A DNA stretch of 64,000 nucleotides from the NCBI GenBank assembly GCA_903929355.1, contig CAIYUN010000034.1:1-64000 (forward strand), read 5' to 3'. This DNA is from an uncultured Opitutaceae bacterium. GTDB lineage: Bacteria > Verrucomicrobiota > Verrucomicrobiia > Opitutales > Opitutaceae. The notes beneath the pieces are model-generated. The model ran no database searches. It was not told the origin of the DNA and saw nothing but the letters and a program-made list of their open reading frames with translations. A program made the position numbers and the translations under genes. Below are positions 34,795-43,227 of the stretch, piece after piece; position 1 is the stretch's first letter, and every line of letters begins with the position of its first letter.

Positions 34795-35313
34795 ATGAAA
34801 GTTCATCCCGCTGGTATCTTGATCTGTCTCCTCAGCCCGTTGCTCGGCGCGGATGCCACCATCAAGCCGGTGCAGTCCGACCCCTCCGCCCCCAAGGCTG
34901 GGGCCGAACCCGACTACATCATAGTCCATTCCGACGACTTCCTCGATCACTATCCCACCTCTAGCCCCGGTGGTTTTGATCTCAGCCAATTCGCGCAGGA
35001 GGCTCCCGAGGTGGCTTGGAACGGCTTGGACCATCAGCGAAAGGTCACCGTCTCCCGCACTGACGGGACCAAGTATGGAGATGAAGATCAAAAGGCTGTC
35101 ATTCGGATCGAAGGCCGCGGTCTGGCCAAGCCTGAGGAGTTGTGGATGAAGGGTTTCCGGGTCATCACGGTCACCTGGATCAACGACAAGCTCATCTTCA
35201 TCGACGCCAACATCAGTCACACCACGAACGTTCAGGCCATCTACGACGTTGAAAAGCAGGTTTGGATTTACCGGGAATCCGTCCGATATCTGGACGTCCA
35301 GCCCGGCGCTTGA
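34795..35313 (+). CDS. Small secreted protein of unknown function
   Basis: A 172-residue protein with a short signal peptide (MKVHPAGILICLLSPLLGAD). The mature part is acidic and beta-rich (YIIVHSDDFLDHYPTSSPGGFDLSQF, KVTVSRTDGTKYGDEDQKAVIRIEG, FRVITVTWINDKLIFIDANISHTTNVQAIYDVEKQVWIY). No family was recognised. Its base composition is somewhat lower in GC than the neighbours. It stands alone between purB and the lactonase-like gene. Confidence 0.7.
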   Translation: MKVHPAGILICLLSPLLGADATIKPVQSDPSAPKAGAEPDYIIVHSDDFLDHYPTSSPGGFDLSQFAQEAPEVAWNGLDHQRKVTVSRTDGTKYGDEDQKAVIRIEGRGLAKPEELWMKGFRVITVTWINDKLIFIDANISHTTNVQAIYDVEKQVWIYRESVRYLDVQPGA

Positions 35314-35351
35314 CCAGGACAAAGCGGCGGCCCAAGCGAGTGCCTCACCCC

Positions 35352-35378
35352 AACCGGTTGGGGTCAACCGGTTCCACC
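35352..35378 (-). repeat. GTTG-type palindrome before the lactonase-like gene
   Basis: AACCGGTTG (35352-35360) pairs with CAACCGGTT (35365-35373) around GGGT; CCACC follows. The stem sequence differs from the other copies but pairing is kept. Confidence 0.7.
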
Positions 35379-35461
35379 AGCACGAGGAACGAAGCACCAA
35401 GAACCGCCGCGCCATTTTCCGCCTTGCCCCACGCGCCGCGCGCACGCACCGTCGTTTTCCC

Positions 35462-36592
35462 ATGTCCTCCCACCCCGCCTCTTCCCTGCTGGCGCTGGCC
35501 GCCACGCTTTCGCTCCTCACGCCGCTGCGGTCCGCCGCCGCCCAGTTCGATGTATTCTACGGCTCGCCCAACGACGGGGCCGGCAACGGCATTTCGATCG
35601 GTCGCTTCGACAGCACGACCGGCACGCTCACCTCCCCCCACCTCGCGGTCGAGGCCGCCGGGCCGTCGTTCTTCATCATCGCCCCCGACGGCAAGCACCT
35701 CTACGCCTGCCTCGAGAAGGCCGCGAAGGTCGCCGCCTATGAAATCAGCCCGACCGACCATGCGCTGAAACTGCTGAACACCCAACCCTCCGGCGGCGCG
35801 GGCCCCTGCCACATCAGCCTCGACCAGACCGGCCGCTTCGCCCTGGTGGCCAACTACGATGCCGGCAGCGTCTCGGTGTTGCCCATTTCGGCCGACGGCT
35901 CGCTCGGCGCGAGCACGGGCTTCGACCAGCAGGCGGGCACAGGCCCGGACAAGGACCGCCAGGAGGGCCCGCACGCCCATGGCATCATCACCGACCCCTC
36001 CAACCGTTTCGCCCTTTGCTGCGATCTCGGCAACGACCGGGTGTATGTCTATCATTTCGACGCCAAAACCGGCAAGTTGACGCCGAACGACCCGGCCTGG
36101 GGCGTGGTGTCGCCGGGCTCCGGTCCGCGTCATCCAATCTTCAGCAAGGACGGCAAGGTGCTTTATGTGATCAATGAGATGGGCGCCACCGTCACCGCCT
36201 TCAACTGGGACCCCGCCAAAGGCACCCTGACCGAGTTTCAAACGGTCAAAACCCTCCCCGCCAATTTCACCGCTTTCAACAAGGACGCCGAGATCAAGCT
36301 CGATCCGTCCGGCAAGTTTCTCTACGCCTCGTCGCGCGGCCACGACTGCATTGCGGTCTACAGCATCGACAAGACCGGCGGGCTGTCCCAAATTCAGGAC
36401 GTGGACAACCGCGGCAAGACCCCGCGCTACTTCAGCTTCGACCCCACCGGCCATTGGGTCATCTCCGGCAGCCAGGACTCCAACACCGTGGCCGTCTTCC
36501 GCGCGGACTCCGGAATGCTGACGCCCGTGGGGGACCCCGTCGCCGCCCCCGCCCCCATCTGCATGCAATTCCTGCCAGTGGCGGGGAGGTAA
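35462..36592 (+). CDS. Secreted lactonase-like seven-bladed beta-propeller protein
   Basis: A 376-residue protein with a signal peptide (SSLLALAATLSLLTPLRSAAAQ). The repeats GISIGRFDSTTGTLTSPHLA, PSFFIIAPDGKHLYACLE, GPCHISLDQTGRFALVANYDAGSVSVLPI, HAHGIITDPSNRFALCCDLGNDRVYVYHFD and GKTPRYFSFDPTGHWVISGSQDSNTVAVF are typical of the lactonase/6-phosphogluconolactonase (PF10282) family. Export makes a pentose-phosphate role unlikely; such secreted members are common in Verrucomicrobia. The start is the ATG at 35462; the frame upstream includes a repeat. Confidence 0.88.
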   Translation: MSSHPASSLLALAATLSLLTPLRSAAAQFDVFYGSPNDGAGNGISIGRFDSTTGTLTSPHLAVEAAGPSFFIIAPDGKHLYACLEKAAKVAAYEISPTDHALKLLNTQPSGGAGPCHISLDQTGRFALVANYDAGSVSVLPISADGSLGASTGFDQQAGTGPDKDRQEGPHAHGIITDPSNRFALCCDLGNDRVYVYHFDAKTGKLTPNDPAWGVVSPGSGPRHPIFSKDGKVLYVINEMGATVTAFNWDPAKGTLTEFQTVKTLPANFTAFNKDAEIKLDPSGKFLYASSRGHDCIAVYSIDKTGGLSQIQDVDNRGKTPRYFSFDPTGHWVISGSQDSNTVAVFRADSGMLTPVGDPVAAPAPICMQFLPVAGR

Positions 36593-36618
36593 GGGCATTC
36601 TGAAATTACGCCTCAAAG

Positions 36619-36698
36619 GCAGGGGCGGCTCTCCGAGCCGTCCGCGGACGCCACGGAGTGGCGTCCCTATCCAATGACGGCAAACTGCGTCACCACCG
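36619..36698. repeat. Three-hairpin element, second (decayed) copy
   Basis: Bases 36621-36669 are identical to 17101-17149. The right arm survives as CAAACTGCGTCACCACC with one change, while the left arm is degenerate. It lies directly after the lactonase-like stop codon and may serve as a terminator-like structure. Confidence 0.7.
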
Positions 36699-36749
36699 CC
36701 CGCGGTTCCCGCTTGCCGCGCCTGGCCGGGTGCGGCAGCTTCTCCGGTC

Positions 36750-37481
36750 ATGATTGAAGTCCTCGGCCTCGCCAAGCGCTATGGCGGCTTCACGGCGGTG
36801 CGCGAGCTGTCGTTCACCGTGCGGCCGGGGGAGGTGCTCGGACTCGTCGGCCCGAACGGCGCGGGCAAGACCAGCACGCTGCGCTGCCTCGCGGGCATCA
36901 TCCCGCCCAGCGACGGGACGGCGCGCATCGCGGGCCACGACATCACGGCCGACCCGGTTGCGGCCAAGCGCTCACTCGCTTTTTTTGCCGACGAGCCCCG
37001 GCTGTTTGACTACCTCACGGTGCGGCAGCACCTGGCGTTTGTCGCCCGCATCTACGGCGTCGCCCACCACGAGGCCATCGCGGAACCGCTGTTGGAGGAG
37101 CTTGAGATCGCCGACAAGGCCGACCAGCTCCCCGGCGAGCTCTCCCGGGGCATGAAGCAGAAGCTCGCCATCGCCTGTGGTCTGCTGCACGCGCCCCAGG
37201 TGATTTTTTTCGACGAGCCGCTTACCGGCCTCGACCCGCTCGGCATCCGCCGCATGAAGGACTCCATCCGCCGCCGCGCCACCGCCGGTGCGGCGATTGT
37301 GCTCAGCTCGCACCTGCTGCACCTGCTCGAGGAGGTGTGCTCGCATGTGCTCATTCTCAAGCAAGGCGAGAAAATCGCGGACGGCACCCTGGCCGAGGTG
37401 GCGGCCCGGTTCGCGAACGGCGAGACCGGGGTGGACCTGGAGGAGGTGTTTCTCCGGGCGACCGGAACGTCTGCGCCGTGA
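36750..37481 (+). CDS. ABC transporter ATP-binding protein
   Basis: A 243-residue ATPase. Walker A is GPNGAGKTS (Lys40), the signature is ELSRGMKQKLAIACGL, Walker B is VIFFDEPLTGLDPLG, and the switch His lies in VLSSHLLHLLEEV. The divergent signature (LSRGM) fits the ABC-2/drug-export subgroup. The membrane partner follows at 37637 after an inverted repeat. Confidence 0.9.
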   Translation: MIEVLGLAKRYGGFTAVRELSFTVRPGEVLGLVGPNGAGKTSTLRCLAGIIPPSDGTARIAGHDITADPVAAKRSLAFFADEPRLFDYLTVRQHLAFVARIYGVAHHEAIAEPLLEELEIADKADQLPGELSRGMKQKLAIACGLLHAPQVIFFDEPLTGLDPLGIRRMKDSIRRRATAGAAIVLSSHLLHLLEEVCSHVLILKQGEKIADGTLAEVAARFANGETGVDLEEVFLRATGTSAP

Positions 37482-37610
37482 TTGGTTATGGCTTATTGGT
37501 TAACGCTCATTGGGCCATGGCCGAGCCGGCCGCGCGCACCTGCCGTCGCCATGCCTATGGCGCGCCAAGGAGAGCCCGCCTCCGTAATTAACCCAATAAG
37601 CGATAACCAT
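37481..37610. repeat. Imperfect inverted repeat between ABC genes
   Basis: The left arm 37481-37503 (ATTGGTTATGGCTTATTGG then TTAA) pairs with the right arm 37588-37610 with about three mismatches, around an 84-base GC-rich core. The arms are AT-rich, unlike the flanks, and resemble terminal inverted repeats of a small non-coding element. The gap splits an otherwise compact ABC gene pair. Confidence 0.5.
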
Positions 37611-37636
37611 TATCCAATAACAAATCCTCCTCCCCC

Positions 37637-39403
37637 GTGTTTTCCGCGCTTCTCTACCTCAAGCTGACCTCGTTCCGCAACTGGCTGCGCCAGCGGTTGC
37701 GGCGGCTGCGACGGCCGAAGTATCTGATGGGCGCGGTCGTGGGGGCGGCTTATTTTTGGTTCTTCTTATTCCGGCAGTTTTACGGCGGTCCCGGCGGGCG
37801 CACCCCGCTGGCGGGGATGCCGCCGATTTCGACCGAGGGGCGGACGATGGTGGCCGGACTCGGTGCCCTCGCGCTGGTGACTTGGGTGACGTTGTTCGGC
37901 TGGCTGCTGCCCGGGGACAAACCCGGGCTCGGGTTCAGCGAGGCGGAGGTGGCTTTTTTCTTTCCGGCGCCGGTCACCCGTCGCTGGCTCATCCACTACA
38001 AGCTGCTCAGCGCGCAGCCCCGCATCCTGTTCGGCGCCCTATTCTTCACCTACTTTTCCAACCGATGGAGTTTCCTGGGCGGCGGCGCGGGCATCCATGC
38101 GGCGGGCTGGTGGTTGATCCTGGCCACGCTCAACCTGCATATGATCGGGGCGGGCTTCGTGGTCGCCCGCCTGACGGACCAGGGAGTGGACCGGCGGCGG
38201 CGGCGGTGGGGGCTGTTGGGCGCGATCGCGCTGGTGGTGGTGGCCGCCGGTCTGGCCGAGTGGCACGGGCTTCACGCGCCGGGCGCGGGCGATCTCGCCA
38301 GTCTGGCGACGATCGCGCACTACCTTGCGCCGCTGCTGACCCAGGGACCGTTGGGCTGGGTGCTGTGGCCTGCCCGTCTCATGGTCGGGCCCTTTCTCGC
38401 GCCCGACGCGGCGGGGTTCCTCCGTGCGCTTGGGCCGGCGTTGCTTTTGCTCGCGGTCCACTATGTCTGGGTGCTGCGGGCGGAGACCCCGTTTGAGGAG
38501 GCGTCGCTGGCCCAGGCGGAAAAACGCGGCGCCCGGATCGCCGCGGTGCGGTCGGGCGGTCTGGCGGCCCTGCGCGCACCCACGAAAGGGCGGCGCGATC
38601 CCTTCCGGCTCGCCCCGGGCGGCGGCCGGCCGGAATTGGCGTTTTGGTGGAAGAACCTGCTTTCGACGCGGCCCTATTTCAACCTGCGGGTCTTCGGCGG
38701 GCTCGCGGCGTTCATTGTCCTCGGCTGCCACTGGCTGGGCCGCCAGCCGGATTTTCAGGAGGCGTTGCCGGCCATCGCGATGATGGCCGCGGGGTTCGCG
38801 GGCTATGTGCTGTTGTTCGGGCCGTCCTTTGCGCGGCAGGACCTGCGGGGCGATCTCGGGCAGGTGGACCTGATGAAGACCTACCCGTTGCCCGGCTGGC
38901 AGATCGTGCTCGGGGAGATGCTGACGCCGGTTTCGATCCTCACCGGGGTGCTGTGGCTCACGCTGCTGGCCGGGGCGATGGCATTTCCGGACGGGTACGC
39001 CGGGTTCACGCCGGGGGTGCGCGCCGTGGTCGTGGTCGCCGTCGCGGTGGTGATTCCGCCCCTGTGCCTGCTCCAACTGCTGGTGCCCAACGCCGCCACG
39101 CTGGTTTTCCCCTCATGGGCGCCGGGCCCGCGCCCGCGCGGGGCGGGCGGCATCGATATGATGGGGCAGCGGCTGATTTTTGTGATCGGCCAGCTGCTGG
39201 TGGTGGGGCTCGCAATGCTCCCCGCCGGGCTGGTTGCGCTGGGTATCGTGGTGGGGATCGGTCTTCTGCTCGGCCCGATCCCGGCCGTGGTGCTGGCGAC
39301 GGGGGCGGTGCTCCTCATCCTGGCCGCCGAGCTGTGGCTGGGCCTGAAGTGGCTGGGCCGGCGGTTCGAACAACTGGATGTGTCCGCGGACCTGCAAGCG
39401 TGA
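37637..39403 (+). CDS. ABC exporter membrane protein
   Basis: A 588-residue polytopic protein starting at GTG 37637. The N-terminus LYLKLTSFRNWLRQRLRRLRRPKYLMGAVVGAAYFWFFLF and about ten further hydrophobic segments match a putative ABC exporter family seen mostly in Verrucomicrobia and Planctomycetes. The central AFWWKNLLSTRPYFNLRVFGGLAAFIVLG and MKTYPLPGWQIVLGEMLTP are characteristic. It forms a transporter with the upstream ATPase; cargo is unknown. Confidence 0.82.
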   Translation: MFSALLYLKLTSFRNWLRQRLRRLRRPKYLMGAVVGAAYFWFFLFRQFYGGPGGRTPLAGMPPISTEGRTMVAGLGALALVTWVTLFGWLLPGDKPGLGFSEAEVAFFFPAPVTRRWLIHYKLLSAQPRILFGALFFTYFSNRWSFLGGGAGIHAAGWWLILATLNLHMIGAGFVVARLTDQGVDRRRRRWGLLGAIALVVVAAGLAEWHGLHAPGAGDLASLATIAHYLAPLLTQGPLGWVLWPARLMVGPFLAPDAAGFLRALGPALLLLAVHYVWVLRAETPFEEASLAQAEKRGARIAAVRSGGLAALRAPTKGRRDPFRLAPGGGRPELAFWWKNLLSTRPYFNLRVFGGLAAFIVLGCHWLGRQPDFQEALPAIAMMAAGFAGYVLLFGPSFARQDLRGDLGQVDLMKTYPLPGWQIVLGEMLTPVSILTGVLWLTLLAGAMAFPDGYAGFTPGVRAVVVVAVAVVIPPLCLLQLLVPNAATLVFPSWAPGPRPRGAGGIDMMGQRLIFVIGQLLVVGLAMLPAGLVALGIVVGIGLLLGPIPAVVLATGAVLLILAAELWLGLKWLGRRFEQLDVSADLQA

Positions 39404-39664
39404 TGACGTTGGAAAGTAACAAGTATCAAGTGGCAAGTCAGGGTCGTCCGCCTTCGAGGGTAAACTTTTTCCTATTCCCCCGCCGCAGGGAGCGCGAACA
39501 CCAATCCGACGAACCGTTCTTAACCACTTAGGCACACTAATCGGCACTGATCCGGCCACCAAACCCGCGGCGGGGTCGCCGCGGCTCCAGCCAGGCACCC
39601 TCCTTCGCAAGGCTTTGGAGGGCACGCCAGGAACCAAGCACCAAGCACTATAAGCCAAGCACCC
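39404..39664. other. Intergenic spacer with palindrome and repeat words
   Basis: About 260 bases holding an ACCC-type palindrome (39565-39590), the word CTTCGCAAGGCTTTGGAGGG and tandem AAGCACCAAGCACT words just before the DUF3142 gene. No gene is supported. Confidence 0.45.
39565..39590 (-). repeat. GGAGC/ACCC-loop palindrome, copy 5
   Basis: CCGCGGCG (39565-39572) pairs perfectly with CGCCGCGG (39577-39584) around GGGT; CTCCAG follows. On the minus strand it reads CTGGAGC, stem, ACCC, stem. Confidence 0.65.
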
Positions 39665-40924
39665 GTGCGCGCTCTCCTCTATCTCGTCCTCTCCACCGTT
39701 TGCACCGTTTCCGCCCGCGCGGCGTGGACGCAGGAGATTTATGTCTGGCAACGGCAGCCGGCGCCGGAGGTTGCGGCGGCGATGCAGGAGGCGAAGACAC
39801 TCGCCGACGGCTTCAATGTCCTTGCCGCCGAAGTGGCATGGAGCGGCGGGACGCCCCAGGTGTCGCGGTTCGCACCGGACTACGCGCAGCTCGCCAAGCT
39901 CGGAAAACCGGTCGGCCTGTCACTGCGCATCGGGCCGTTTCCCGGCCCCTTCGCAGCCGACGACGCGGAGGGGAAAACCCTGGCCGCGCTGGCGGGAACT
40001 TTGCTCGCCGAGGCGCAGGCCGCCGGGCTGTCGCCCAGTGAGCTCCAGGTGGATTTCGACTGCGCCGAGGCGAAGCTCGCCGGCTACCGGACCTGGCTCG
40101 GCGCGCTGAAAGCCGCCGCCGGCCGAACGCCGCTGGTCTTCACCGCGCTGCCGGTGTGGCTCAACCACGAGGCCGACTTTGCCGCGCTCGCCCATGCGGC
40201 CGACGGATTCATCCTGCAAGTCCACTCCCTGGAACGCCCGACCGCGCCCGACGCCCCGTTTTCGCTCTGCGACCCCGTACGGGCGCAGGCCTGGGCGGTG
40301 CAGGCGGGGCGGGTGGGCGTGCCGTTCCGGGTGGCGCTCCCGACCTACGGCTACCTCGTCGCCTTCGATGCGGCAGGAAAGTTCTTCGGGCTGGCGGCCG
40401 AAGGTCCGACCCCGACCTGGCCGGTCGGAACGCAGGTGCGGGTGGCCCGGGCCGACGCGGTGCAGGTGGCGGGGCTCGCGCACAAGCTCGCCGCCCAACC
40501 GCCCCCGCATTGCAACGGCGTGATCTGGTTCCGCCTGCCGGTGGCGGGCGACCGCCTGAACTGGGACTGGACGACACTGGCAACTGTGCTGCACGGGGGC
40601 ACACCCGCTGCGAAAATGACCGTGGTTGTCGCCTGGCCTGAACCGGGCCTCGCGGAGATTTATGCCGTCAACGCCGGCACCACCACGGAGCCGCCGCCTG
40701 CGCGGGTGACCCTGCGCTGGCCGGCGGGCGAGAAGATGCTGGCGGCGGACGGACTGGGCGGATTTCAACTTGAAATCCAGCCCGGGGCGGCGCAGATGGA
40801 GGCTGCCGCCACCGCCGTGCCGCCCGACGCGCTCCTTGCGCCCGGCGCACGCCGCCAGATCGCGTGGCTGCGTTTTTCCCATGCCCTTTCCCTGGAAGCG
40901 AGTGTGCCGGCCACCGCGCCTTAG
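39665..40924 (+). CDS. DUF3142 secreted protein
   Basis: A 419-residue protein, GTG start at 39665, signal peptide LLYLVLSTVCTVSARAAW. TQEIYVWQRQ, ADGFNVLAAEVAW, LSPSELQVDFDCAEAKLAGYRTWLGALKAA, FTALPVWLNHEADFAALAHAADGFILQVHSLE and VPFRVALPTYGYLVAFD are typical of DUF3142, a TIM-barrel-like family of unknown activity. It overlaps the next gene by 44 bases, a strong sign of coupled expression. Confidence 0.85.
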   Translation: MRALLYLVLSTVCTVSARAAWTQEIYVWQRQPAPEVAAAMQEAKTLADGFNVLAAEVAWSGGTPQVSRFAPDYAQLAKLGKPVGLSLRIGPFPGPFAADDAEGKTLAALAGTLLAEAQAAGLSPSELQVDFDCAEAKLAGYRTWLGALKAAAGRTPLVFTALPVWLNHEADFAALAHAADGFILQVHSLERPTAPDAPFSLCDPVRAQAWAVQAGRVGVPFRVALPTYGYLVAFDAAGKFFGLAAEGPTPTWPVGTQVRVARADAVQVAGLAHKLAAQPPPHCNGVIWFRLPVAGDRLNWDWTTLATVLHGGTPAAKMTVVVAWPEPGLAEIYAVNAGTTTEPPPARVTLRWPAGEKMLAADGLGGFQLEIQPGAAQMEAAATAVPPDALLAPGARRQIAWLRFSHALSLEASVPATAP

Positions 40925-43121
40925 CCTGGCGGCGGGGCTGGGCTTGGTTGCCGTCGTTCCTGCGCCTGCGTGCGGACCGGATTTCCCGAACAGTTATCTG
41001 GCGGCGCCCGAGTCCGATCTGCTCTCCTCTCCTGAAGGTTTTTTTGCCGATGAGCTCGCGCGGCTCGCCGTCACCCGGCCGCCCGAGCGCTCCGCCACGG
41101 TCCCGGACTCCGAGACCGGCCGCGCCTTCAGCGCTCGCAACGACATTGCCGAAGTCCGCGGTGCCCTCGCCGCCGGCGGCCTGCCGGCCGCACGCGTCAA
41201 AGAGCTCGGCGACGCCTATGAGGCGGCCCGGACGAAACTCGAGGCGTGGGTTCTGACTGGCGACCAACTGCGCGCCCCGGACTACCGGTATATCGAACCT
41301 GCCCAGCGGGAAGAGGCCGGGAAACAGCTGCAGGCTGCGGTGGCCGAGCACAACGCCGCGCGACCCGACCTCCCGCTGCCCGCCGACCTTCCGGAGGAGT
41401 TTGCCGTTTATTTTTCCGGGGCCGTCGCCTGGCACGAGGACCGCAAGGACGATGCCCTCGCCGCCTGGGTCAAACTGCTCACGCTGCCCGAAGCCGCGCG
41501 GCGCCATCGCTCCATCTGGGCGGCCTTCATGCTCGGCCGCCTGTGGGCCGAAAAAGCCGCCGCCCTGGGTGAAAACGCCGGCGGCCCGGCGGCCGCCGGA
41601 ACCGCAGCGGCGGAGGCCGCGCGCTATTGCCGGCAGGTGCGCACTTTGGCCGCCTCAGGCTTTCCCGACCCCCTCGGGCTCGCCGCCTCCAGCTACGGCT
41701 GGGAAGCCCGGGCGGATACCGCCCGCGGCGACCATGCCGGAGCGATTCAGCGGTATCTCGACCAGCTCGCGACCGGCGACCGCACCGCCCTCCCGTCCCT
41801 GCGCTCGACCGCCGCACGCCTTGCCGGGCAGGACAACAAAACGCTGGCTCCGCTCGCCCGTGATGAGGCCGCCCGCCGCGTCCTCACCGCGTATTTGGTC
41901 TCACTGGGCGGACCCGCCAGCCGGTGGGACGACACCCGGGGGCAGATCCCCGCCGAGGCCCGACAATGGGGGGTCGTTTTGGAGCAAGCCGGACTCCACG
42001 ACATGCCCGACGCCGACCGGCTGGCCTGGCTGGCCTATGAAGGCGGCCTCTTTGCCCTCGCCGACCAATGGGCGGCGCTGGCGCCGAAGAAAAACTCCAC
42101 CGCCGAGTGGATCCGCGCCAAGCTCGCGCTGCGTTCGGGCAAACTGCAGGAGGGAGTAGTCCATTTGCGCGGAGCGCTCGCCGCGCTGGCGCCGGGCAGG
42201 ACTCCGCTCGGTGAGTCCGAGGTCAACGAACTCCGGGGGCTCTATCTTGAGCGGGGCGGCGCGGTGACAGCCCATGAGGAGTATCGCGCGCGCTTGTTGG
42301 GCGAACTCGGCCGGGTGTGTCTGGCCGAGGACGACGCCCCGGCCGCCCTTGCCGCCTGGATGGAGGGGAAACATTGGGAAGACGCCTCCTATCTGGCCGA
42401 ACATGTCCTCACCCTGGCCGAGCTCCGGAGTTACGTTGATGCCCATTGCCCTTCCGGCAAACTGCCTGCGGACCGGCCTTACTGGCCCGCCTGGACCACG
42501 GACTACCTCGGCTTGGAACTGCGCCACCTTTTCGCGCGGCGGCTCGCCCGGGCGGACCTGTTCGAGGAGGCGGTGAAATACTTTCCGGAGGATTTGCGGG
42601 CAACCTACGTCAGCTACCTTGCGGGTGTGCGGCTGGGCTTCGACAACGCGAAGCCGGCTGCGGATCGCGCCGCGGCCTTCTGGCGGGCGGCGCAGAGCGC
42701 GCGCACCAACGGCATGGCGCTGTTTGGCACCGAGCTGGAGCCCGACTGGTCAATCTGGCAGGGCGAATATGATCTCGGCTCGGCGGCAGCCGACCGCCAG
42801 AGCGCCCCCCGGCTGGCTGGCGGAGTCTTCGCCCCGACGCCAGAGGAGTTGGCCAGCCTGAAGGAGAACCCCGTGCCCGAAAAACGTTTTTCCTACCGCT
42901 ACCGGGCCGCCGATCTCGCGTGGTGGGCGGCGGCGCTGCTACCGAACGACAGCAATGATACCGCGCAGATCCTCAACGAGGCGGGCGGCTGGCTGGCGGC
43001 CCGCGACCCGGCGGCGGCGAACCGATTTTATCAGGCGCTGGTCATCCGCTGCGGCAACACCGACCTGGGCCGCGCGGCGGCGGCCAAGCACTGGTTCCCG
43101 CCGAAGAAACCAGGGACGTAG
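40881..43121 (+). CDS. Large secreted protein with helical repeats, unknown function
   Basis: A 746-residue protein. The N-terminal hydrophobic segment ends VVPAPACGPDFPN; the Cys could be a lipidation or simple export site. The body is mostly helical and Ala/Leu-rich, with TPR-like passages (AWHEDRKDDALAAWVKLLTLPEAARRHRSIWAAFMLGRLW, WIRAKLALRSGKLQEGVVHLRGALAAL). It is recognisable as the ACGPDFPNS-type hypothetical family, often next to DUF3142. ATG 40881 lies inside the end of the DUF3142 gene. The two probably act together at the cell surface; the role is unknown. Confidence 0.75.
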   Translation: MPFPWKRVCRPPRLSLAAGLGLVAVVPAPACGPDFPNSYLAAPESDLLSSPEGFFADELARLAVTRPPERSATVPDSETGRAFSARNDIAEVRGALAAGGLPAARVKELGDAYEAARTKLEAWVLTGDQLRAPDYRYIEPAQREEAGKQLQAAVAEHNAARPDLPLPADLPEEFAVYFSGAVAWHEDRKDDALAAWVKLLTLPEAARRHRSIWAAFMLGRLWAEKAAALGENAGGPAAAGTAAAEAARYCRQVRTLAASGFPDPLGLAASSYGWEARADTARGDHAGAIQRYLDQLATGDRTALPSLRSTAARLAGQDNKTLAPLARDEAARRVLTAYLVSLGGPASRWDDTRGQIPAEARQWGVVLEQAGLHDMPDADRLAWLAYEGGLFALADQWAALAPKKNSTAEWIRAKLALRSGKLQEGVVHLRGALAALAPGRTPLGESEVNELRGLYLERGGAVTAHEEYRARLLGELGRVCLAEDDAPAALAAWMEGKHWEDASYLAEHVLTLAELRSYVDAHCPSGKLPADRPYWPAWTTDYLGLELRHLFARRLARADLFEEAVKYFPEDLRATYVSYLAGVRLGFDNAKPAADRAAAFWRAAQSARTNGMALFGTELEPDWSIWQGEYDLGSAAADRQSAPRLAGGVFAPTPEELASLKENPVPEKRFSYRYRAADLAWWAAALLPNDSNDTAQILNEAGGWLAARDPAAANRFYQALVIRCGNTDLGRAAAAKHWFPPKKPGT

Positions 43122-43190
43122 GGATGAGGTGGAAAGCTCCTCGCCTCCGGCGGCCAAACGCGGTGTAGCATCCCTTGCGCGCGGAATAAT

Positions 43191-43213
43191 CGGTTGGGTC
43201 AACCGGTTCCACC
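43191..43213 (-). repeat. GTTG-type palindrome, decayed copy
   Basis: CGGTTG-GGT-CAACCG with CCACC downstream; one loop base is missing compared with other copies. It lies in the gap between the convergent 746-residue gene and the SNF2 gene. Confidence 0.55.
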
Positions 43214-43227
43214 TCTGACCCCTCCGT

